This document shows, piece after piece, positions 44,934 through 52,174 of a stretch of DNA of 64,000 nucleotides. Below the pieces are notes generated by a model. The model searched no databases and was not told the DNA's origin. It saw only the letters and a list, made by a program, of their open reading frames with translations. Location of the stretch: contig NZ_JACHEF010000001.1 in the NCBI RefSeq assembly GCF_014207355.1, positions 1,557,812 through 1,621,811 on the forward strand. The letters are read 5' to 3'. The stretch's first letter is position 1. Each line of letters opens with the position of its first letter. Position numbers and translations under genes: made by a program. The stretch is from Mesorhizobium sangaii (GTDB taxonomy: Bacteria; Pseudomonadota; Alphaproteobacteria; Rhizobiales; Rhizobiaceae).

Positions 44934-46441
44934 TCAAAACCATCGACCGATTTCTCGATCATCTGACCATGTACCGGCTGGTCCTCTACTATCTGATGGC
45001 GCTCGTCAGCGCCGCGTTGGTGCTCTGCTTGGCTAAGCTCGTGCCACATGATCCGATTGCGCTCGCCTTCACGACGGCTTTGGCGCTGGCCGCCTGCTGG
45101 CTCGCCAACAAGGTCTTTGCGCATGTCTTCGCGGTCCCGGCCAACAACGAGTCCGTCTACATCACCGCGCTCATCCTTGCGCTCATTCTCGATCCGGTAG
45201 CCACCACGGACATCAAGGGAATCGCGGCGGTGGCATTCGCGTCCGTCTGGGCAATTTCATCCAAATTCATCCTCGCGGTCGGCCGGAAACACCTTTTCAA
45301 TCCGGCTGCGCTGGGCGTGGCGCTGTCCGCGCTGCTGCTCGACCAACCAGCCACCTGGTGGGTTGGCGGCAATCTGCCGTTGCTTCCACTCGTGCTTTTC
45401 GGCGGCATGCTCATTGTCCGCAAACTGCGCCGGCTTGATCTTGTCTCGACCTTTGTTGTCGTGGCGCTGGCGACCATTCTGGCAACCAGCGATCCGTCGC
45501 AATACTGGACCGCGCTTACGGAGACACTGATTTCGTCGCCTCTGTTGTTCTTTGCCTTTGTGATGCTGACCGAGCCGCTGACGGCACCGACGATGCGTTG
45601 GCCGCGCATCGCCTTTGCCGCCATCGTCGGCCTTCTGTTTGCTCCCAACATCCATATCGGCTCGTTCTATTTCACACCGGAACTGGCGCTGCTCGCCGGC
45701 AACCTGTTTGCCTATGCGGCTGGACCCAAGGGGCGCTTCGTGCTGACGCTCGAACGCATCGAGCAATCGGCCGTCGACAGCTTTGACTTCATCTTCCAGT
45801 CGCCGCGCAAGCTTGCCTTCGAGGCCGGCCAATATCTTGAATGGACGCTTGGCCTCGATCGTGCCGACAATCGCGGCAACCGCCGCTATTTCACGGTGGC
45901 CTCGGCGCCGACGGAGGAAACGGTCCGCCTCGGCGTCAAGTTCTATCCGCAATCAAGCGCCTTCAAGCGCGAATTGATGGCCATGAAGCCAGGCAGCACG
46001 ATCCACGCTGCGCAACTGGCTGGCAACTTCACGCTGCCCGCCCGGCGCGAAACCAAGATCGCTTTCCTGGCTGGAGGCATCGGCATCACGCCGTTCCGCT
46101 CGATGCTCCAATATCTTCTCGACCGCAAGGAGCGGCGACCGATCGTCATCCTCTACGGAACAGAGGGGCAGCAGGACATCGCTTATCGCGACGTGCTTGG
46201 CGCGGCCAGGCAGGAACTTGGTATCAAGACGGTCCACGCTGTGGCGCGCGGGGGCGAGCGCGGGCAGTATCCCGGCTACATCGACGAGCGCCTGTTACGT
46301 TTGGCCATACCCGACTACCTTGAGCGCACCTTCTACATTTCAGGCCCGCAGGCCATGGTCAAGGTGCTGCGCCAGAAGCTGCTGGCCATGGGCGTGCGTC
46401 GCTCGAAGATAAAGGTCGACTATTTCCCGGGTTTTGCCTGA
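44930..46441 (+). CDS. RnfD/NqrB-like membrane domain fused to a ferredoxin-NAD(P) reductase domain
   Basis: The 503-residue protein joins two modules. Residues 1-265 form about eight helices of the RnfD/NqrB type (HLFNPAALGVALSALLLD, MLTEPLTAPT). Residues 270-503 form a flavoprotein reductase with FAD motif RRYFTVASAP (318-327), NAD(P) motif AGGIGITPFR (381-390) and YISGPQAMV near the end. It could take electrons from NAD(P)H in the cytoplasm and send them across the membrane to the FMN-binding protein. The covalent-flavin motif SGAT of NqrB is not present. Stop-start overlap with apbE implies one operon. Confidence 0.85.
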   Translation: MIKTIDRFLDHLTMYRLVLYYLMALVSAALVLCLAKLVPHDPIALAFTTALALAACWLANKVFAHVFAVPANNESVYITALILALILDPVATTDIKGIAAVAFASVWAISSKFILAVGRKHLFNPAALGVALSALLLDQPATWWVGGNLPLLPLVLFGGMLIVRKLRRLDLVSTFVVVALATILATSDPSQYWTALTETLISSPLLFFAFVMLTEPLTAPTMRWPRIAFAAIVGLLFAPNIHIGSFYFTPELALLAGNLFAYAAGPKGRFVLTLERIEQSAVDSFDFIFQSPRKLAFEAGQYLEWTLGLDRADNRGNRRYFTVASAPTEETVRLGVKFYPQSSAFKRELMAMKPGSTIHAAQLAGNFTLPARRETKIAFLAGGIGITPFRSMLQYLLDRKERRPIVILYGTEGQQDIAYRDVLGAARQELGIKTVHAVARGGERGQYPGYIDERLLRLAIPDYLERTFYISGPQAMVKVLRQKLLAMGVRRSKIKVDYFPGFA

Positions 46442-46448
46442 AGCACGC

Positions 46449-47792
46449 TTAGCTGAGTCGCGGCAAGGAAACGGTCACGACCAGGCCCGGATCGGCGTTT
46501 GCCATGGCAAGGCGTCCGCCATAGGCTTCGATGATGTCGGAAACGATGGCGAGGCCAAGCCCGCTGCTGCCGCCCTTGCTGTCGAGCTGGACGCCACGCG
46601 ACAAGGCGGTCTCCCGATCGGCATCCGCTATACCTGGGCCATTATCAGCGACGGTGACGGTCACCTCGCCGGCGGTGGCGGATGCATCGACGCGGACTGA
46701 CGACTTTGCATAGCGCGCGGCGTTCTCGACCAGATTGCCGAGGATTTCTGACAGGTCGCCTTCATCGATTGGCGCCATCAGATCCTCCGCGACCTCCATC
46801 GTGAAAGAAAGCTGCTTGCCGCTTGGCGTCCGTTTGACGACGGCAATGACACCAGCCGCGACATCCGACACAAGGCAGGATGCCTTGCCGGAGACTCCGG
46901 GCGCGAGGCGGGCGCGGGCGAGCTCCCGCTCGACATGGCGCCGGATCGCTCCGGTGCTCTTCTCGATCTCGTCGGCCAGATCCGTCTCGCCTTTCTTGCG
47001 CAAGGCACGGATGTCGGCCGACAGCACTTGCAACGGCGTCTTGAGGCCGTGCGCCAGATCTGTGGCGCGCGAGCGCGCTCGCGCCAGAGCCTTCTCCTGG
47101 GCATCGAGAAGGCGATTGATTTCGTCAGCGAGCGGCTGCACCTCGCTTGGTGCCACCACATCGAGCCGTGCCGCTCGCTGCGCAACTACGCTTCCGACGG
47201 CGACCCGCAAGGTCTCCAGCGGTGCAAGGCCGATGGTAATCTGGATAAAAAACGCGGCCATGAGAACTGCAGCGAGCATCAAGAGAGCCGGCGCGAGATC
47301 TCGAACATATTCGCTCACAGACACCTGAACGGTTCGATGATCTTCCGCCACGATGGCGCGAAAGGAACGGCCTCCGGCATCGATGATCGTACGCTCGACC
47401 GCAATACTGAGTTCTCCGCCCGGGCCCGTGAACTCCTCGACCGTTCGCAGCCCACCACTTGCGCTCCGGGCAGGCAGGAGCAGCTTGGCGTCCCACAATG
47501 ATCGCGAACGCTCGAGGCTGCCGGTGGCGATGTCCTCCACCTGCCAGTAGTAACCGGACAGTGGATTGGCAAACCGCGGGTCGGTCAGCACCGGGGTCAC
47601 GACAAGGCGGCCATCGCTTGTAAAGGTCGTTGCACCGATCAATTCGTTGAGGTCGACCGTCAGCTCGCCCACCACGCGCCGCTCGACATGGAGTTCGAAC
47701 AGATAACGCAAGCCGGCGCCGGCGACGCCGAGTGCGACAAGAAGCGAGATGGTTGCCGCCAACCACAGCCGGAAGCGGATCGAGTTGCCCAT
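46449..47792 (-). CDS. PhoQ/QseC-type sensor histidine kinase
   Basis: The 447-residue kinase has two helices (about 9-30 and 168-190) flanking a periplasmic sensor region, and a HAMP-like linker follows. The phospho-acceptor helix contains H248 in DLAHGLKTPLQVL, and the ATPase domain has N-box NLVENAARYA and G-boxes DNGPGI and GLGLAIV. The upstream response-regulator stop overlaps its ATG. It converges on the reductase gene with 7 bp between stops. Its signal is unknown; linked PepSY proteins suggest envelope or metal-redox stress. Confidence 0.92.
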   Translation of the reverse strand: MGNSIRFRLWLAATISLLVALGVAGAGLRYLFELHVERRVVGELTVDLNELIGATTFTSDGRLVVTPVLTDPRFANPLSGYYWQVEDIATGSLERSRSLWDAKLLLPARSASGGLRTVEEFTGPGGELSIAVERTIIDAGGRSFRAIVAEDHRTVQVSVSEYVRDLAPALLMLAAVLMAAFFIQITIGLAPLETLRVAVGSVVAQRAARLDVVAPSEVQPLADEINRLLDAQEKALARARSRATDLAHGLKTPLQVLSADIRALRKKGETDLADEIEKSTGAIRRHVERELARARLAPGVSGKASCLVSDVAAGVIAVVKRTPSGKQLSFTMEVAEDLMAPIDEGDLSEILGNLVENAARYAKSSVRVDASATAGEVTVTVADNGPGIADADRETALSRGVQLDSKGGSSGLGLAIVSDIIEAYGGRLAMANADPGLVVTVSLPRLS

Positions 47793-48457
47793 CAGGCGGG
47801 ATCATCGGGCATCAGATACCCGAACCCTCGTCTTGTCTCGATGACATCGCTGCCGAGCTTGCGTCGCAGCCGCGCTACAATGACCTCGATCGCGTTCGGA
47901 TCACGGTCGTTGCCTGAATCGTAAAGATGCTCAGCCAGTTCGGTCGGCGCCACCACCCGTCCTGCATGATGCATCAGAAACGCCAGGAGCCGGTACTCCA
48001 GCGGCGACAGGGAAACGGGAATGCCGCGCAGCGAAATGCGCATCTGGCGCGTGTCCAGAAGGAGCGGGCCAGACCTCAGAACGGGTGCCGCCTGCCCCGC
48101 CGAGCGACGCAGGATGGCCCGCAACCGGGCGAGCAGTTCTTCCATTTCAAAAGGCTTGGGAAGATAGTCGTCAGCACCGGAATTGATGCCCTCGACGCGC
48201 TCCGTCCACATCCCCCTTGCGGTCAGGATCAGAACCGGAAAACGGCGGGCGTTGGCCCGCCAACGTTTCAAGATCGTGAGGCCATCGAGCTTGGGCAATC
48301 CGAGATCCAGAATCGCGGCGTCATAATTCTCGACATCGCCCGCGAACCACGCGGCTTCACCATCCTTTACAACATCGACCGCCATTCCGGACGCCTTAAG
48401 GGCAGTCGCGATATCGGCAGCGATACGGGGCTCGTCTTCGGCGAGGAGTATCTTCAT
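47792..48457 (-). CDS. OmpR-family response regulator
   Basis: The 221-residue protein has a receiver domain with phospho-acceptor D51 (AAILDLGLPKLDG) and acidic pocket EDE at 7-9. A winged-helix output domain follows (about 125-218, VSLSPLEYRLLAFLMHH, RDPNAIEVIVARLRRKLG). It is translationally coupled to both the PepSY gene before it and the kinase gene after it. Confidence 0.94.
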   Translation of the reverse strand: MKILLAEDEPRIAADIATALKASGMAVDVVKDGEAAWFAGDVENYDAAILDLGLPKLDGLTILKRWRANARRFPVLILTARGMWTERVEGINSGADDYLPKPFEMEELLARLRAILRRSAGQAAPVLRSGPLLLDTRQMRISLRGIPVSLSPLEYRLLAFLMHHAGRVVAPTELAEHLYDSGNDRDPNAIEVIVARLRRKLGSDVIETRRGFGYLMPDDPA

Positions 48458-48783
48458 CAGTCACCCTCCCCATCGCGCATGATGACACCGGCTCCGGCGT
48501 CGACGTCGACGGTCTTTCGCCGGCCATCGGCACCGACGACCTGGAACCGGTAGACCCATTTGTTGGCCTTGCGGATGAGATCGACCGCCACGACATCGCC
48601 AGGAGCCCGGGCGCGGACAACGTCCAGTATATCGGCAAGGCCCTTGATTTCGCCGTGCTCGTACAAATCCCGCGCCCGGTCATGGTCGCCATCATCGTCC
48701 TCGTCGGCACGGGCAGCGAGTGGCATAGCCAGGACAAGTCCAGCGAGAACCAGCACTGCCAAACGCTTCAACTGGCTTTTCAT
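48457..48783 (-). CDS. Exported PepSY-domain protein
   Basis: The 108-residue protein has a signal peptide (about 1-26, ending AARADE) and a PepSY-like domain, here GEIKGLADILDVV, RKANKWVYRFQVVGADGRRKTVDVDAGAG. Small exported PepSY proteins are often encoded with two-component systems and probably modulate the sensor. I chose ATG 48783 over an ATG six codons upstream because the signal peptide then starts MKSQLKRL. It is first in the leftward operon. Confidence 0.85.
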   Translation of the reverse strand: MKSQLKRLAVLVLAGLVLAMPLAARADEDDDGDHDRARDLYEHGEIKGLADILDVVRARAPGDVVAVDLIRKANKWVYRFQVVGADGRRKTVDVDAGAGVIMRDGEGD

Positions 48784-48911
48784 CGGCAAGGCATGTCGCA
48801 CGTTGAAGCTTTCAATTTGCTGTCAGTCATCCTCAGCCCGCAGCAAGCAAAGGGTCCATATCAAGGCATCATCGCGTCCAATCATGGCCGCGCCGAGAAG
48901 GATACCGGACC

Positions 48912-49145
48912 ATGCGCAATTCCATGTTTGTCTTTGCAGCACTTGCAGGCCTCACGATCTTTGCCCTGCCAGCGGCCGCTGAATCGGACGAAGGAGCATG
49001 TGGGGCCCCAGCGTCTGTTGACCCGTCCGGTCCGATCGACCTGCAGGCCATCCCGATGCAGGACGCCGCCACCCCGAAAGCCATCAAGGGTGATGACGAT
49101 GCGTGCGACGACCGGCAGGGCGATGAGGCCGACGAAAACGACTAG
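48912..49145 (+). CDS. Small exported acidic protein, unknown
   Basis: The 77-residue frame begins with a good signal peptide (about 1-23, ending LPAAAES). The mature part is very acidic near its end (GDDDACDDRQGDEADEND) and has two cysteines. It is divergent from the PepSY operon, 128 bp away. I do not recognise a family. The signal peptide and position argue for a real gene, but the ribosome site is weak. Confidence 0.5.
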   Translation: MRNSMFVFAALAGLTIFALPAAAESDEGACGAPASVDPSGPIDLQAIPMQDAATPKAIKGDDDACDDRQGDEADEND

Positions 49146-49264
49146 ATCTTTCGTTGGCAGTGCCTGGCCCGCCACAGCACATAACGCGCGCAAATGTCGT
49201 CGGCCAAGGCCCGCTGCAAGGCCGGCAATGTCCAAAGTCCCCTACCAATTTCTGGAGAGTTTTC

Positions 49265-49732
49265 GTGGTCCCCATTCAACACATCCACCCCGTTCTTGTT
49301 CATTTTCCTATTGTTCTGATCTACACGCTCGCGGCTATCGACCTTGTGGCGTTGGCTGGTGGCAGCGCCGTCACCAAGAAATCGGGCGCTGGCACGATCT
49401 CTACTTTTGTGGCCCTGGCTGCCGGAGTGTTCGCCATTGGGACCTGGTTCTTCGGCGGTCTTGCCCTGGATCACGCCGAAGCGGCCGGCTTCAGCAGCGA
49501 TGTCGCGGAAATCCACGAAAGCCTGGGGGGTATCACCGCCTTTGCCTTTCTGATTTGGGGACTTGTGCGGCTCACGCTTTGGATACGGAATCGCGAGTTT
49601 CGGGCTGTAACGATCGCCATCCCTTTGATCGAAATTGGCGGAGCGGTGCTGGTCACGGCGACGGCCTACTATGGTGGACTGCTTGTCTACGAGCTTGGCG
49701 TGAATGTCGCCAAGACCGCGATCGCTGGTTGA
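49265..49732 (+). CDS. DUF2231 membrane protein
   Basis: The 155-residue protein has four helices with a conserved histidine pattern (IQHIHPVLVHFPIVLIYTLA, LALDHAEAAGFSSDVAEIHESLGGI), typical of DUF2231. This family is thought to bind redox cofactors in some lineages. I chose GTG 49265, which follows GGAGAG by 5 bases; upstream in-frame codons lack membrane or motif support. Confidence 0.78.
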   Translation: MVPIQHIHPVLVHFPIVLIYTLAAIDLVALAGGSAVTKKSGAGTISTFVALAAGVFAIGTWFFGGLALDHAEAAGFSSDVAEIHESLGGITAFAFLIWGLVRLTLWIRNREFRAVTIAIPLIEIGGAVLVTATAYYGGLLVYELGVNVAKTAIAG

Positions 49733-49788
49733 CCGGCAGGTGCCCGTCATTCGCGACCCACATTTGGACCATCTGCCTCGATGGCAAA

Positions 49789-49802
49789 ATGATTCAGATC
49801 AA
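49789..49802 (+). promoter_or_regulatory. FNR/FixK-like box ATGATTCAGATCAA
   Basis: Nine of ten half-site bases match. It lies 60 bp before the ATG of the CBS-BON gene. Confidence 0.55.
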
Positions 49803-49862
49803 GGCGCTTCATGCATGGGAATTCTAAGAAGCCGGAGGTTTGGAAAACTCCGGAGAGCGAAC

Positions 49863-50561
49863 ATGCAAGCCGAAGCCATCATGAGCAAGCCAGTCGTAGG
49901 CATAGACCCATCCGCATCGATCGCCGAGGCGGCCGCGATGATGCTCTTCAAGAAGATCAGCGGCTTTCCCGTCATTCGCGGCGACGGCACCCTGGTCGGG
50001 ATCGTCAGCGAGGGCGATTTCCTGCGTCGCGGGGAATTGGGCACGCAGCGCAAGCGCTCGCGCTGGCTGGAGTTTCTCGTCAGCCCCGGAAAGGCCGCCG
50101 ATGAATATGTCCACGCCAACGGGCGACGGATCGAGGAGGTGATGTCGCAAGATGTCGTCACGGCATCCCGCACCGCATCGCTCGCCGAGGTCGTCGAGCT
50201 CATGACGCGTCACCATGTCAAACGCATTCCGGTCGTCGACGCAGGGAAAGTCGTCGGCATCATCACCCGCTCCGATCTTCTGCGGGCATTGCTCAGCGTC
50301 CTTCCGGATGCAGCCCCTGCAGCCATCGACGACGAACAGATTCGGCAGAACATCATGACCGAGCTGGCGTCCCGTAAATGGGCCGGCAAGGACTTGATCA
50401 ACGTGACGGTGAACAATGGCGTGGTGAAACTGAGCGGCGCCATCTTCGACGAACGCGAGCGTCAGGCGGCCATTGTTGCGGCCGAAAACGTCACCGGCGT
50501 CAAAGCGGTCGAGGATGGTCTCTTCTGCGCCGATCCCGTGTCCGTCCTCCTTGTTTCGTAG
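49863..50561 (+). CDS. CBS-pair protein with C-terminal BON domain
   Basis: The 232-residue protein has two CBS motifs (about 7-60, KKISGFPVIRGDGTLVGIVSEGD, and about 92-146, RHHVKRIPVVDAGKVVGIITRSDLL). A BON domain follows (about 158-225, VNNGVVKLSGAIFDERERQAA). CBS pairs sense adenosine nucleotides. Related stand-alone CBS proteins are induced by hypoxia in mycobacteria. I chose ATG 49863 after GGAGAG; an anaerobox variant lies 60 bp upstream. Confidence 0.87.
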   Translation: MQAEAIMSKPVVGIDPSASIAEAAAMMLFKKISGFPVIRGDGTLVGIVSEGDFLRRGELGTQRKRSRWLEFLVSPGKAADEYVHANGRRIEEVMSQDVVTASRTASLAEVVELMTRHHVKRIPVVDAGKVVGIITRSDLLRALLSVLPDAAPAAIDDEQIRQNIMTELASRKWAGKDLINVTVNNGVVKLSGAIFDERERQAAIVAAENVTGVKAVEDGLFCADPVSVLLVS

Positions 50562-50656
50562 TGAAGTCGAGAGAAGTCACGTCATAAAACTCCTGCGCCG
50601 AGGCGAGGCACCATTGCGACGGTGACCTGCCAGTTCTCGCCCAGGCCTCGCCGCGC

Positions 50657-51244
50657 TCAGGTCGCGACCAAAGGTATCAATGGTCGAAGGAGCAACAGGG
50701 CGAATGCAACAAGCGCCGTGCCCACAACTCTTTCTGCCATCCTTTTGCCTCCGCTGAAGCGCCGACCTAGCAGAAGCCACACCGATCCGGTGGCAGCTGT
50801 CATCACCAAGAGCGCAAGCCAGAAGATCCCTAGCGCGCGCGGTTCGATGTTAATCGGCACGATAGCCAGGCAATAAATAAAGGCCTTCGGGTTTAGGGCG
50901 CTGGTCGCCGCAACAGAAATAGCGTCGCCGTTTTGGGACGCGTTGATCCGAGCACTCGCCGTCAGACGCAGGCCAAGAAACACGAGCCATGCGGCTGCAA
51001 CCAGCCTAAGTATCTGAATGGCATCTGGCGACACAACGGGACGTAGCGAAAACCAGCACGCGGATGCAATCCCGTATCCGCATGCCTGAGCGGCCAAAAG
51101 TTTGATCGCATTCGCTCGTTTGACCGACCCAGCCATCAAAAGAGCGTTGGTGGGCCCTGGTGCAACAAAGAGCAGAAACGCTTCTAGTAAAAATAGATTG
51201 TCCAAACTGCCTGGCCCCGCGGGATGCAAACCTATCAACTGCAA
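50657..51244 (-). CDS. LysE-family amino-acid exporter
   Basis: The protein (up to 195 residues) matches LysE/RhtB exporters, with LFLLEAFLLFVAPGPTNALLMAG at the N-terminus and about six helices. The substrate is unknown. ATG 51244 would lie only 15 bp from an FNR box. A TTG at 51205, just before the conserved start, leaves 54 bp and may be the true start. Confidence 0.78.
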   Translation of the reverse strand: MQLIGLHPAGPGSLDNLFLLEAFLLFVAPGPTNALLMAGSVKRANAIKLLAAQACGYGIASACWFSLRPVVSPDAIQILRLVAAAWLVFLGLRLTASARINASQNGDAISVAATSALNPKAFIYCLAIVPINIEPRALGIFWLALLVMTAATGSVWLLLGRRFSGGKRMAERVVGTALVAFALLLLRPLIPLVAT

Positions 51245-51258
51245 AATGCCGGTTTGCG

Positions 51259-51272
51259 TTGACTCTCGTCAA
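51259..51272 (-). promoter_or_regulatory. FNR/FixK box TTGACTCTCGTCAA
   Basis: This is a perfect palindromic TTGAC-N4-GTCAA. It lies between the DUF6455 gene and the LysE-type gene and probably serves the latter. Confidence 0.7.
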
Positions 51273-51316
51273 GACACGGGCGGCACGACTTCCTCGACGC
51301 TGAGCCGCACGATGCA

Positions 51317-51586
51317 CTACCGCTGGCCGGCCGCGTGCTGCAGTCGTGCGATCAGGTCGCGGTTACGGCAGTAATCTGGCGGGACATCGGCCTGCTGATG
51401 TTCGTCAAGCCAGGTCGAGCATTCATCCTGGTGCCCGCAGGAACGGCAGCGGTCCACCGCCCGATTGGTAACGCCCGCATGGTCAGGCACCGATTTCAAT
51501 TGTCTGTCGACGCCGAGCTTCTGCATCATGCGACCCATGAGAGCGGTTCTGGCGTCGACTGAAATCAGGTAGTCGAGAAAAGTCAT
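51317..51586 (-). CDS. DUF6455 cysteine-containing small protein
   Basis: The 89-residue protein has GRMMQKLGVD followed by two cysteine pairs in RCRSCGHQDECSTWL and a PPDYCRN motif. This pattern fits the DUF6455 family common in Alphaproteobacteria. The cysteines suggest metal or redox chemistry, but no function is known. ATG 51586 follows AGGAG by 8 bases; the GTG three codons upstream is too close to that site. A perfect anaerobox lies 53 bp upstream. Confidence 0.7.
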   Translation of the reverse strand: MTFLDYLISVDARTALMGRMMQKLGVDRQLKSVPDHAGVTNRAVDRCRSCGHQDECSTWLDEHQQADVPPDYCRNRDLIARLQHAAGQR

Positions 51587-51601
51587 GTTGATCACTCCTG
51601 C

Positions 51602-52151
51602 TTAGGAGCCATCATTGCCATATTGGCGGCCGGCAGCGTTGATCTCGATCAACAAGCGGTATCGTTGCCAGCCCCTGAGTCCTAAACGGAAGCATGGCGC
51701 CAACCCAAGCGACAAGGCGGTCGAGAAAGGGCCGCTAACCGGCAAGCAGTTTTCCTGTGCCAGGTCTAGATCCAGCCATTCACAACGATCCACCTCGGGA
51801 AACGACTGCACGCGGCCGCTGCGTCGTGGCCATTCCATCTCAAACTGTTTCTGCGCAACGTCGCGGTATCGAAATCGCCTTCCAGCGCGAAAGCAGTGAT
51901 GACTTTGCTCCTTCGCTGGCGCAACTCACCCAAGTAGAGCAGGGCTCCGTTGGGTTCCCAGCCTGCCTCTTCCGTGAATTCGCGCCGCGCCGCGACTTCT
52001 GGCAGATCGCCTTCGTCATACTCGCCCTTGGCGATGGACCGGCGCCAAGATCGCGGCTTTGCCAGAACGGGCCGCCTGGGTGGACGAGCAGCACCTGCAG
52101 CCCCTTGTTCGATCTCCGATAGGGCAGAATGCCGACGCTTCTTTTCATCAT
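51602..52151 (-). pseudogene. NUDIX hydrolase, split over three frames
   Basis: Frame 1 (from 52151) reads MKRSVGILPYRRSNKGLQVLLVHPGGPFW. Frame 2 carries the NUDIX box (KGEYDEGDLPEVAARREFTEEAGW) and VITAFALEGDFD. Frame 3 (from about 51840) carries MEWPRRSGRVQSFPEVDRCEWLDLDLA. Together they make one NUDIX protein of the rhizobial type, broken by two indels. It follows the frameshifted mgtA by 23 bp. Either the region is decaying or the sequence has errors. Confidence 0.75.
51639..51652 (-). promoter_or_regulatory. Perfect FNR/FixK box TTGATCTCGATCAA
   Basis: All ten half-site bases match. It lies 53 bp upstream of the DUF6455 start, inside the degenerate 3' tail of the NUDIX remnant. Confidence 0.85.
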
Positions 52152-52174
52152 CGCTCGAAGCCTCCCCACGCGAC

